Assembly (NCBI GenBank): GCA_002900995.3
Contig: CM035304.1
Span: 2,013,476 to 2,077,475, forward strand
Reading direction: 5' to 3'
Length of the DNA: 64,000 bases
DNA from: Ganoderma boninense
Taxonomy: Eukaryota; Basidiomycota; Agaricomycetes; Polyporales; Polyporaceae
The stretch's first letter is position 1. The number at the start of each line of letters is the position of its first letter. Below are positions 24,401-35,277 of the stretch, piece after piece. The notes beneath the pieces were generated by a model that was given only the letters and a program-made list of their open reading frames with translations, was not told the origin of the DNA and ran no database searches. The position numbers and the translations under genes were made by a program.

Positions 24401-25138
24401 CAGCAGACGCAGAAGGCAGCACTCCTTCACCAACGGCAACCCTTTCTCCGTTCCGATTCGAGTACGCCCATACCGTCTTCGCCCCCTCCTTCTGCGACTG
24501 CCCAGGACCCCAGCTTCCCGCCACCATCGCCTTCTTCTCCAGCGCCAGCGTATCCGCCGAACATCCACGCGACTCCCACAATCTCGTCACATTCCCCACC
24601 GTCGCCAACCTCGAAAGCCAAACGTCATACTTGGGACTGGGAAGAGCGGCGACTGACCTCGCTACAAGGTCACGGCCGCCGAGGCAGCCTACACCTTATC
24701 GCGAACGGGCCCGGAGCTACGGCAGTGAACCTCGGACCGGGGGGCACGGGCGTGGGTCTGGGACTCGGTGTGAACCTAAACCTGAACTTGACCACAGGAG
24801 GTGGGGGCGGAAGCAGTGGAGGGAACAGGAACGGGAGGAGGAGGTCGGCCTTGCATCCATACGTGAGTGCGATCCCCTTTATATGACGGCGTTGCGCTGG
24901 AATTGACGCGTGCGTGATGTTTTTTTTTGCATATCCAGGTCGTCAACTTCACATCGCCAATCGGTGAGTGGCACGCGCGTGGTTGTCCGGTCCCATGTGT
25001 TTCCTTCGCTCGCGCTCTGGCGTGTTTCTCTTTCCGTTTCCCCGTTCTCCGGTGCGCATGCGGCTAACGCGGGTGTTCTGTGTTGCAGACTTAGTTGATC
25101 TCCCGCCAGCGCGCGACGAACTGCCGCGCGCGATCTGA
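21432..25138 (+). CDS. Seven-transmembrane receptor-like protein (putative GPCR), 681 aa
   Basis: Twelve exons (21432-21509, 21551-21652, 21716-21788, 21845-21868, 21928-22021, 23034-23137, 23187-23269, 23328-23489, 23556-23653, 23710-24862, 24939-24963, 25089-25138) join to 2046 nt with every intron in phase. The first half has about seven hydrophobic helices, including YLGAVPLLMVYSIGMTVI, WVLPLQFVFSFGWALE, YIFLVGSAGSTLTTLAFLHV, VVFRFLFTIPLLIVALDGII and FLQILAGIGCFVSSMFTLLI. A basic loop with WRFPKFIRHVK follows helix five. The second half is a long Ser/Pro/Gly-rich tail with acidic (DSDGEEYEGDDE) and polyproline tracts, probably cytoplasmic, and a short conserved-looking end after HPY. The topology fits fungal GPCR-like sensors of plasma or internal membranes; the ligand is unknown. 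Intron 5 is about 1 kb, while the other introns are 41-125 nt. Confidence 0.8.
22022..23033 (+). other. Unusually long (1012 nt) intron 5 of the receptor-like gene
   Basis: The intron starts GTGAGTCGTCC and ends TTATATTCTGTAG. The joined codon (AT plus G, Met) keeps the frame. It is more than eight times longer than any other intron of the gene. It contains no recognisable gene; its open frames overlap on both strands. An insertion into an original short intron is likely, but no terminal repeat or target duplication was found by eye. Confidence 0.7.
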
Positions 25139-26684
25139 TCTCGCTGCTGCGGTACGCGATGGTGTTCGGGGGGGCCCATGTGCAGCGGGGCCTTCGGCAG
25201 CAACGGAGCACATGGCGAGGAACCGCTTGGGGATGTCTTCGGAGGCACCGCCACCGCCTTCGTTCGCTGGTCGACCCTTTCTGGTTCCTGCGCTCCCAGC
25301 ATCGCATTTCCGCCACCTCCCTCCGGCCTGGTCGCTCGATGACGATGCTCGCTCGCCACACACTCAGTCAGCACTATACTTTGTCACCGACGCTCTCTGC
25401 TCCTGCCTGCGCCCCTCCAGCGACACCTGCCGCCGCACATCGCCCCTTCGTCGCATCGCATTATTTGTTCATCCGCAATCCTAGAACCATGTTCGCATCT
25501 GTATTCGTTGCTTTCCTTATGCTTTTTTTTTCAATTCTGCCTCTGTTCCTGACCATCCCATGCCACCCATACCCATCGCCATCCCCCTGTATTTATTCGT
25601 TCACATCGCCATCTTGTATCAGCTTCGCCCCTTGCGCCCCTCGTTCATCTGCTCATCAACTAACCAAATAACCCCTCCCCTCCTTCTCCCTTCTCTGGCC
25701 CCTCTCCACCCGTGCCCCTCGTGTACCAAAAGGCTTGCCGACGTTGTTCGGGCCGCCAAGACTTTCGATCACACCAACCGCATCTTTGACGACATTGACG
25801 ACGCAATATGACACACATCATCTCCGCGCTTTTGGCTTCTCGACGCCGATGGTTGCCACCACCACCCCCTCCCGGTCGCTCTCCGCCTTTTCGAATCCGT
25901 GATTCTTCCCCTGGCGTCCGGCTTTGTTCCCCGTTTTCGACCCCAATCCCCCCACCCACAACACACCCTCCCTCTGATCACACTATAGATGCTCTGGCTC
26001 GTGTTTTGGTGTCTCGCCGCCTTGCATTTCGCGGCTGCGTTGACGTAGGTTATTTTGTTATATATGCGGGATCGGCGGCATATCTACCTCGTACCATCTA
26101 TCATCTTGCTTCAGCTGCGTGTACAGTTTTCGTGCTTTTTTGTTGTAAGATAGAGTTCAGGCTAATGCACTGTATTGTACGACTTCACCTGCTCCGGCGA
26201 GCTCAAGACGCGACGGCACACATTGGCACGACGGTGGCGTTGGTATACCCATATGGCCGCAAGCTGGAGCTTTCGGGGGTGACTTGGGAGACATGCTTGA
26301 GGTACGTGCTTCTTGGATGATGTTCTCGGGCGCATGATGGTTGCTGAACATGCTATGATGATAGACGTAGGAAATTGGATGCGTTGAGATGCGCTACCAC
26401 ACACCTTGGCTTCGAAGGCGATGGTATACCGCCCTAACACGATATCTGAGTTCCGTGTACGTGCGTGGGTAGGACCTTGCATTGCTTACGTCACCAAATC
26501 TCCCGACCTTGAACTTTGTACCACATAGAGCTGATGCTGTGACGTGACGTCTGACTGTCTTCCCAGCCTACTTCGAATGATTAGGAACCGGGACACAGGT
26601 TGGTGCTATATATCGATGGAAGGTGTTACTTCGCACGTCCGTAGTCCTACCCACTCTCGTTCTATCCACTGTAGCACACGTAAC
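25139..26684. other. Intergenic, pyrimidine-rich
   Basis: The sequence from 25380 to 25960 is strongly C/T-rich on the plus strand (runs such as CCACCACCACCCCCTCCC), giving long but low-complexity open frames. No domain or splice pattern was seen. It probably holds the 3' end of the receptor-like gene and the 5' region of the next one. Confidence 0.5.
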
Positions 26685-29600
26685 ATGCCACGACCTCGCC
26701 CATCGCGGATAATAGTCGATTCTTCGCCTGAGAGCCAGGAGCCCTTCATCGTCGAGAGCCCGGGCGATCTGAGTCACATATCTTCCGGGTTGACGTCGAC
26801 GTCTATTGACCAGAGGTTGGGGAGTCTCGATGAAGATGTTAGCTCTCGCGTCAATGATCACGTCCGACGCCCGTTTTGGGGCAAAGATGAGGCGGTACGG
26901 TTCTGCGCCAGGTGTGTACGGTCCTCCCGACTTCTAGCTCTCCTTTCTGTGTCCAACGCCTTCACAGCGTTTGCTGGGTTGTTTCCGCAGCCCCAGCGAC
27001 ATGGCGGGCAGACTTTCCTAGCACCGAAGAGGAATGAGTTAGAGAGGATCAGGGAGTACTTTCGCACTATCACGGACGCTGCCCTGGACTCGCTCCCCGA
27101 AATATACAACATTCTCCAGAGCATAGGACAGGCCCACCCATTCGTAGCCGGTACGCGAGCTGGTTGGCGTGCCTCGCCTGCAACTAGCAGCTGACCTCTC
27201 AGGGACAGGCGCGTTGGTTGTTTTCGAGACCGTGATGCGTCTGGTCAAGTACAAAAGGAGGAACGACGCGATGGCGGACGCTCTGATTGTGGATATGGTC
27301 GAGACGATCAAGTCTCTTACCGTGTGCGTTTTCGTTCTTGCCTGCATCTAACGCACACATATTTATTGTCGGGCTTGATATAGACTGAAGTATCTCCCGC
27401 CACCGGATGCCGGAGAGGTCGTCTCGCGGACAAAGCTCGGTCGAGTGGTGGAGCTCGTGAACGCCATCCATGAGGCAATCAAAGCGTGCGGGAACGCGTG
27501 CGACACGTACTACAAGCTGAAGGGCCTGGGCTGCTTCCTGCAGTCCAGCAAGTGGTTGGAGGAGTTTGATGCCTATCGCAACCGGCTGACGTCGCTTCGC
27601 GAGCATCTTCATCTTGCCCTCACGATCCACTTCGGGCTGGAGTTGACGACGCGGGCGACCCTCAACTGCAGGAGAACACACGTCTTCTGAAAGACCTGTG
27701 CGAGAAGTAAGTCTCCACTGTTCTGCTTAGCTCTGGTCTAATGCGGCGTAGAGTAGATGCCTTCCCAAGTACTCGGAGGCAAACCTCGATAGAATCTGGC
27801 GTTCTTCCCCCACATATCATTATTGCGATGGCCGAATTTGCGCGAATTGGGGCACGCGCGGGGGAAGTGCTCGAATACGACGAGCTCGGATCCCTCGTCC
27901 CACATCGAGCAAAACCACTGTTCTTTTGAGGGCCGATATACTCTACTGAGGAGATATACGGAGGACGAAGGGCTGACAAAGACTCTCCTTCGCTTTGAAG
28001 TTGCAGCCGATTCTTCACACATGATACAGGACAAGGTTTGTTGTTGATCACAAATGAGTTACATGCACGGATAGGTGCTGACACGCTCATCATTGTTCCA
28101 GGATATAAGGGAGGTATGGCGGGAAATGGTATGTTTATTCATTCGAAGCGGCCTTCGTCGACTTCATCAGTGCACTAGGGGTGGAAAGGGAACGTGAAAG
28201 CGAGACACTTCGTCTTCGCTCTGAGAGATCACTTCCGTGACAAGATAGCCCAGCCGAAGTGGTCGCGCGTTCTCAGCGAATCCTCCTTAGACAGCGCCCA
28301 TTCATCGCCGACTGACAAAGCTGACCGAGACGAGTGGGCCCTCGAATACTTGAATGTTTCGCATTTACAACCGATCATGGAAGCGTTTGACGACGACGCC
28401 TCTGGCTTCGTAACGCTCACTGAAGTGGAAAATATGTATACGTGCCTTCCCTCAGGTTGGAGGTACGTATTGCTCTAAAGGACAATGTTAGCTTCCGCTG
28501 ACACGTTTCTTCTCTTCAGCCTTCTCAAATGGCTGGCATATTGGGCTGCAGGTACAGTATTTCGCCATATCTAGACGTCTAAATCATCTTATTGTCATCG
28601 CCAAGGTTGGCAAACAGCAATGTCGTCTTATGCATCCAGGATAGACGACATCCTCTCTGAGATGTTCAATCTCAAGTCACAAGTACTTCTGTGCAACAGA
28701 ACGTGCGTAGAGGAGTATCTTGCCGGCGTATGGTCCCCGATCACAGAACTAACGTCGTCTTTCCGCCGTCGCGATGATGAGCTGCTTTCCGAGAAGTTTG
28801 GCGACTATACTGACGAAGAGCTATCTCGCTGAAAAATAATCTTGAATGCATCCAATACCGTGTAGATCTTGACAACCTGGAAGGCGTAACAGGAGGAGGG
28901 AGGATAGAGAAGGTCTGTCGTTCACTCTCATCGTTTGGCTCGCAGGATCTTAAATTGCCATTCAGAGCGCCTTTCCACTGCTCTACTTGCTTTTGGAGCG
29001 CGATTGTAACATCATGAAACTTTGCCTCACCGACATCATACACATGAGCGAGCTTTACGACTCGAGGAAGGCCATATGCTCGGTTGTGGCCGCTATTGAT
29101 GTCAGATGCGAAGAACTCATCGGCGAGTCTTTTCGTTCACTGCAGGACGATTACGAATTAATGGAAATGCATAATGGTCAGATCTTTTCAGGCAGCAAAA
29201 GCTAGATCCCGAGCAGCAGCTGAAGATCTTCGCGTGCCAGCTAGTATGGAGCATTTCTACACAGCTACGCTCTCAGAATCTGCGTTTACGTTTCGTTTAT
29301 CCAGTTCGATAACCGCCATCAATCGAGGATCCTTTTGGTCCATCGACAACCTACGCTTTCGGACGTTTGGCGAACAGCTTAACCGTCAACATGAAATCGA
29401 GGCCCCTCCTGAGGAGACGCCGGTCGTGAACCTGAACTATGCGACTTCGAATGCCGATTATTGGTTTTCCTATCCTTTCAATGAACCTGAACTTGAACTG
29501 GCTAATACCGCTGATGGAGCATCTGACAACGGTGAGGCACTGGAAGCACTGTAAGATATTTTGTGCTCATACTTAGTCTTGCGTCATGACAACGTGGTTT

Positions 29601-31147
29601 TGCAGCTTGGGTCGCTGGTCTGGATTCATCACCAGGACTGACGGTCAATCCTACTCTCACGCAATGGTCATGCTCGATATCCAATTATCCGACGACCACC
29701 AGTCTGTTCATGCGTCTGGCGAGTCAGCAAGAGGAATCCCATGGACATTCAGCGGCAAAATTCGCGAGTGCATTCACGAATATCCCTCTGACACCGACTA
29801 TCCCTACTCCTTTCGGATAACCTACGGTTCCCATCACCCGCCACAGATCCTGCACGGACAACTCTGCGACGAAGGATGCACACTGTCGGGCGTGTGGGGC
29901 TTCCCTGGCAAAGATGAGAAGTCCTTCCGGTTCTACTTCAAGAAGACAGACTCTTCAATCATGCGCTTCCGACCTTCCCCGGCCGACTTCGCACGCAACC
30001 GGTCTCGTGCGCTGTGGCGCTTTGCCATTGATGCAACTGTGGGTGCAATACGCCAGACTCTATTTTCGTCGGCATACCTGCGCGAGAGGCAGGCTATTCG
30101 AAGACGCTACATCCGCTTCTCTCACAAATCGAATCTGGAGTCAAGCTTACTCCGGAGGAGAGAGATGACATGTCCGAGTGCTTCAGGCGCATGACCCCTT
30201 CCGAAGCCCGTTTCAGCAGCATGGTCTACGACATGCAAAGGCGGAGCAAGGTTATCCACTAGTACGTAGATTTACCTCGAGTGCTTGACGATGATTTACT
30301 TACTTACGATGCATTGTAGCGGCGTCGAATGTATGAACTGCAAAGTTCACAACACGCAGTTCGTCGGGGCTCGCCTTGTGTGTTTAACGTGCACTGCGGC
30401 CGGGCACGTTGTCGATCTCTGCGAGAAACCCCAATGCGCGAGCGCCACCATTAGCCCCGAGTCGACCACCACTCTCACGCACATCGCCCCCAACACGATA
30501 TGCTCAAGCTTCGGCGGTCGGTGCACGTTCATCGGGAGTTTGGGAAGGTCTTTCGCGACGCGCAGACCGCGCTGGCGCACGGCCGCAGCATCCTGTCGGA
30601 TGCCGCCCCTCTACGGGGACACATCTCTCCCACAGACAAGCTATTCCAAGCAGTCATCTCCCCTGCCCCGTTTGCCATGGGTGGGCGTTTGTCTCGTGTG
30701 GCGGTAACGGAGTCAGCATGCGTCAAGTGCGAGATGGTCATCTCCCAACCGTGTTGGTACTGCGTGGACTGCAAAGGTGCGATCCGGCCTCCGTAGCGAT
30801 GCGGACCTTTGGTGCTGATATGAGTGTTGCCACTTGTAGGCGAGGTGTTCGTCTGTACCTCATGCGACCATAAATACGGTGGCGTCCAAGTCGACGGGTC
30901 AGAACACAGGGCAGGCCACAGCTTGGTCATGTGCCAACGGCCAGCATCGAGAGAAGTTCATGTCCGCTCCGGAAGCAGCGAACAAGCCCTTGGTACAGAC
31001 CGCCGCATCAAGACCCTGGAGAAGAAATTGGAGAGTTTGGAGAGAAAGGTGGATCGTCTTTCGGGGCTGCTTCTGGATCGGTTTGATCGCCTCGAAGGCA
31101 TGATGCGTGCTCCAGTCGTTTCTCGTTCTGGGCCCGCGTTGAGTTGA
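26685..31147 (+). CDS. EF-hand and ZZ-type zinc-finger protein, frame-broken in the current sequence
   Basis: A single gene can be followed through many small exons. The start is MPRPRPSRIIVDSSPESQEP. A helical region (GTGALVVFETVMRLVKY...) is followed by GWKGNVKARHFVFALRD and an EF-hand loop DDDASGFVTLTE (about 28387-28422) with Asp, Asp, Ser, Thr and Glu at ligand positions. Next come LKWLAYWAAG-WQTAMSSYA, an FPLLYLLLERD helix, and a beta-rich domain (29600-29990). Then there are two Cys-rich fingers: CMNC...CLTC...DLC...C at 30330-30440 and CVKC...CWYC..C...CTSC at 30720-30865. A coiled coil ends the protein at 31147. I recognise this order from agaricomycete EF-hand proteins of unknown role; calcium and zinc binding are inferred. 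Frame changes near 27645, 27900, 28823, 30115 and 30491 mean either a decaying gene or assembly errors. Confidence 0.65.
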
Positions 31148-32068
31148 TATCGACATCGGTTAGGATGAGGCTCGGAGGCGAAGGGTCATTGAATTGCTCC
31201 GATACTTCATTTTGTCTCTATATCCGTTTCATTAGCACTAGATGTTGGTCCTGCCAAGCGGCAAATACTCAGCTCCATAGGCGTCCCCGCGCCCGCTACT
31301 CCGAGTCGCGTGTTTTCAACTTGATGTTGAAGGTTTCGACATCTCGAGTCCTCGTTCCTGCACTCGTTCTCCATGTCTCCAAGTTGTTGCATATTTTCCC
31401 CGCCGCAACAACTTGAAGGTTGCAACTCTGTCGTGTGTCTTCCAGTCAAGTTGGAGGACAGTTCGACCACTGGCGGCCGTAGCTCCGGGATTTCGGGCCG
31501 TGACGGGCCACAGCGGCACCACTGCGCCCAGCTTTTCCCTTCAATTGTCCTCCGCCCTTTCGCTTGCCTCCCGCTCGATTTTCCACTGCATGTCGATGGC
31601 TTGCTTATCTGCTACTGTGCCTCTAGAATTGTGTAAAATGGAGGCTCGGTTCCAATCTGGTCCCCTCCTTGGAAAGTTGCAGCCACAACTTGAACTTGAA
31701 CAAACTTTGCTATAGACTGTGAACGCCTCGGGCCTCGATTCTGCTTTCTCCTTGCTCCGCATCGTACCGCTGCACACATGACTAGTCATGAATCCTGATG
31801 GAAATGGGCCTGCTTCCACGCTGCCATTAATAGGCCGGGAGGACCCCTCTCGGCGCGCCGTGAAGTTCTTCTCCTGCTTGTCGCCCTCTGCTACCACAAG
31901 AAACCCGGAGGTCCTTTCGCGGCCTAGGTGTCACGCGGTGTCCTTGCAGGAATGCTCCCTCCGTGCTACGTCGTCTCGTGCGCTCCGTATGGTCAAAATC
32001 CACCACAGTCGCATGGCGAACCTAACGGCATCTGAGTGCGCCATGCTGAGCCTGAGGGTCGTTGCGCG
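31148..32068. other. Intergenic between the EF-hand gene and the xylanase
   Basis: No supported gene. Overlapping frames on both strands at 31200-31900 lack domains. The downstream part is the upstream regulatory region of the xylanase gene. Confidence 0.5.
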
Positions 32069-32075
32069 TATATAA
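32069..32075 (+). promoter_or_regulatory. TATA box of the xylanase gene
   Basis: TATATAA lies 56-62 bp before the proposed start codon at 32131, a normal place for a core promoter with a short leader. Position and sequence support the call. Confidence 0.6.
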
Positions 32076-32130
32076 CTTATCACGGGAGGACTGGGAGGGA
32101 TATACTCGATGCCCGCGATGGTCTTCTCTT

Positions 32131-33584
32131 ATGGCTTCGTGGCTCTTGGTGTCTCCTCGTCGCCGCCGTGGCCCGCGCGGCTCCAGCGACGCTCGAACAA
32201 ACTTCAGACTTTCAGGTCGGGCTGAACGTGGCGGCCAATGCTGCCAAGAAGCTGTACTTTGGCACGGCGACGAACGCGGACCAGTGGAACGACACGGCAT
32301 ATTTCGATATCCTCAGGGACGACCGCGAGTTCGGGCAGATTACCGCCGCGAATGTCATGAAATGGGTGCGTGGTGCCTGCCTTCCGTGACTGCGTCCTTC
32401 AAGTTGTCTAGGCTTCCCTCTCCAGACGTCAGTGCTTACTGCCAGAGTTAGTTTGACACAGAGCCGGAGCCGGGCGTTTTCAACTTCACGGACGGGGACG
32501 TCATCGCGGACTTCGTGAAGGCCACGGGCAAGAGACTGCGCGGACACAACTGCGTCTGGCACAACCAGCTCCCGGACTGGCTGAGCAATGGCACATTCTC
32601 GGCACCGGAGCTTGCGCACATCGTCGAGCGCCATTGCTTTACATTCGTGAGCCACTACCGTGGTCAAGTTTGTGGGTGATAATGCCGCTGAGTACGAAAG
32701 TCCCTGAGGTTTGCTGACTGCGTTGATCGCGACGTACAGACTCCTGGGATGTCATCAACGGTAGGATCATGCCGCTCGAGCTTGCACTTGACATCACGAT
32801 CACTTGCTAGAACCTTTCAATGACGACGGGACGTTCCGAGAGGACATATTCTTCGACACGCTGAACACCAGCTACATCCCCCTCGCGCTCAAAGCAGCCC
32901 GCCGCGCGGACCCGCACACCAAGCTCTATATCAACGACTTTAACATCGAGGGTACCGGTACGTCTCTTTCCCTTTCCTTCCTCCCCTCCCCTCCAGAGTC
33001 TCTCCACATCACCAACGCGCCATCATCAACCTCGACAGGCGCGAAGGCGACAGCCCTCAAGGAACTCGTGAAATCACTCAAGGCGTCGGGCGTGCCCATC
33101 GACGGCGTCGGCATCCAGAGCCACCTCACCGTCGGCGGCGTGCCCGCGACGCTGCAGCAGAACATGGCCGAATTCACCGCGCTCGGCATCGAGGTCGCGA
33201 TCACCGAGCTCGACATCCGCTTCACGGCGCTCCCGCCGACCGCGGAGGGCCTCGCGCAGCAGAAGGCGGACTACGCGACCGTCATCGCGGCGTGCAATGC
33301 CGTGCCCCGGTGTGTGGGCATCACGGTCTGGGATTTCACGGATAAGGTCTGTGTCGAACTCGGGTGAGGAGACTATGATGCAGGACTGACCTCGGACACG
33401 CTGGTGCAGTATTCGTGGGTTCCGGGCTCGTTCCCTGGTCAGGGTGCGGCTTGCCCTTGGGACGAGGTTGGCACTATTTCTGGCTTGAAATGTTGTATCG
33501 CTTGCTGATTCAACCCCACATTAGAACTTTGTAAAGAAACCCGCCTACGCTGGTATCATTGAGGGTTTCCTGAGGCTGAAGTAG
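32131..33584 (+). CDS. Secreted endo-1,4-beta-xylanase, glycoside hydrolase family 10
   Basis: Exons 2-7 are clean: 32452-32671, 32740-32760, 32811-32957, 33039-33346, 33410-33466 and 33525-33584, with exon 1 ending at 32365. GH10 landmarks in order are [51 protein letters not shown] (acid/base Glu, its codon split by the intron at 32761), [33 protein letters not shown] (nucleophile Glu), [20 protein letters not shown] and the closing [12 protein letters not shown]. It hydrolyses internal beta-1,4 links of xylan outside the cell. There is no CBM1. The catalytic domain follows directly on a hydrophobic [12 protein letters not shown] signal-peptide core. The best start, MASWLLV at 32131, is out of frame with that core: one TC repeat unit seems to be missing at about 32152, or the start differs. 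Confidence 0.9.
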
Positions 33585-33715
33585 TACTTGCTAGCCTCGC
33601 GATATTGGATTCAATCGCAGGCTCGACATGCCATGTGAGGAGGCTAAAGTTAGTTGGAAGGAAAAGCGAGTTCGTAGGCAGTGTCCGCAGCGAAACAGTT
33701 ATCGTAAGTACCAGC

Positions 33716-33719
33716 AAAA
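33716..33719 (-). terminator. RNA polymerase III terminator of the tRNA-Ala gene
   Basis: A run of four T on the transcribed (minus) sense lies four bases after the mature 3' end of the tRNA, the usual minimal Pol III stop. Confidence 0.65.
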
Positions 33720-33723
33720 GATG

Positions 33724-33812
33724 TGGACACACTGGGAATTGAACCCAGCACCCCCCGCAACTTCACCGATCTGGTGCTAAGCGGATGTGATAACCAACTA
33801 CACCATGTGCCC
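33724..33812 (-). tRNA. tRNA-Ala (anticodon AGC) with an intron of about 15 nt
   Basis: On the minus strand the acceptor stem GGGCACA pairs with TGTGTCC, including G3:U70, the alanine identity pair. The D arm has stem GTGT/TCAC. The anticodon stem TCCGC pairs with GCGGG, enclosing TT-AGC-A, an insert of about 15 nt (CCAGATCGGTGAAGT) at the canonical position 37/38, and a closing T. A 5-nt variable loop and the T arm CTGGG-TTCAATT-CCCAG follow. All stems close by eye. CCA is not encoded, as expected in eukaryotes. Confidence 0.92.
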
Positions 33813-35277
33813 TTGTTGTCTTATTAAGCTTTAAATATTATATCAGTATGGTAGGGCATTAACTTTTCGCGACCGAGGACCACGCCATCCTCCCTGCCAC
33901 CTACCATCATGACACTTCTTCCTGCATACCCTGAACTGTTATGGACGCCCCCAATAGAAGACCGCGGCCTCGAACTCATGCGCTAATTACAAACATTCGA
34001 GTTAGACTCGGACGTCTTCGGAGGGTGGATAACTGCGAGGTGGGTCAGCGTTAAATTCTCTTTTTTGGAGCTGCGAACGTTGGCCGAAACGAGTTGTGTC
34101 CCTGGGCTCCTACGAGCTCGACCAATCGCCGCCGGGACGGCTATGGCTCTCAAGGACAGCGTTTGAGTAATAATTCAGCCTAGACCCTGCCCAGCAAACT
34201 GGTGGGGGAGGCGGTGAAGCATGTGCCTTGCCCTTCCGTAAACCCGCCTCGAGAAGAGGCGAGTGGATTCGGTTGACACGGATCCTCGAGCTAACGGGGG
34301 GCTTGACACGGATCTCCCGTCGTAGAGAGACCTGCGTCTTCGCTATTGGACAGGTTGCTGCCCGTTGTTGATGGCATCCACCACACATTCGCGAAGCGTT
34401 GGGAGAGGTGGCCACATTACTACGTACACACCTCAATTAGCTTCGGTGGGTGACGTAGAATTGACAGCGGTGCTATCATTTCTTGGAAGTAAATTTGAGG
34501 GACAGCGGCCTCATGGCCGCGTAGACATGTTGGCGGACTGGCGCTGTGTTTTCGGTCCCGCCCTGCGAGATGTCGGTCAATAGCTTCTCTGCCTTGCCGT
34601 GGACAACGGATCCACGCACATTGTCAACGATAGGAAAGACAGAGAATACCAGTAGACACACCGCCTCGCAATTCAGGACGTCAAACCATATCATACTAGT
34701 AATCTGGGAAGTCGGGACTGACTTGGGGGTGGGCTCGACGGAGGGTCAACGTGTGGCCTGGAGGAATGCAGCGCTCCATGTGGTCTGCTTCCTGGACATC
34801 CAGACATCCTTGGAAGGCCGCCATGATGCAGGTGCCGGCACGGGGACCCTGTCTCAACGATTTTCTCTCCGAACCACCCGCCGCCCTGTTTCTCGTGCGT
34901 CTTGAATTCCAAACGGGAAACGGACCCTCCCCTAGCGTGCGGGCTGCAGCAGCGACAGTCGAATCAAAGTTAAACCATAGTAAGCATGGCGCCTGTTGTC
35001 CAGCATTATAAGCCAGGGGCCCCGTCCACCGAACTCCACCCCGGATTCAACGTTCGACGTCGCGACGACGCAGCTTGATCCTCTTCCGCCACCATCGGCA
35101 CCGAGCTCGCGCCAGGACTGAGGCCTGGGATACATACCTCAGGGGCAGCACCGAGGTAACGGTGGCGTACGTCGCACTCCGCGTCCGACCCGATCCCCCC
35201 GATTCCACGTCGACGGCCCAGCTTCCTTCGATCCGTCCCCTCCCAACGCCACCGTTCTCTCACCCTCTCCAACTTCA
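33813..35277. other. Intergenic, nothing recognised
   Basis: Short frames on both strands without domains. The last 200-300 bases are C-rich on the plus strand and probably form the promoter and leader of the FAD oxidase at 35278. Confidence 0.45.

Noticed and set aside
25380..25960. Long frames in the C/T-rich stretch downstream of the receptor-like gene
   Set aside because: They come from low-complexity pyrimidine tracts that lack stop codons; there is no domain and no codon pattern.
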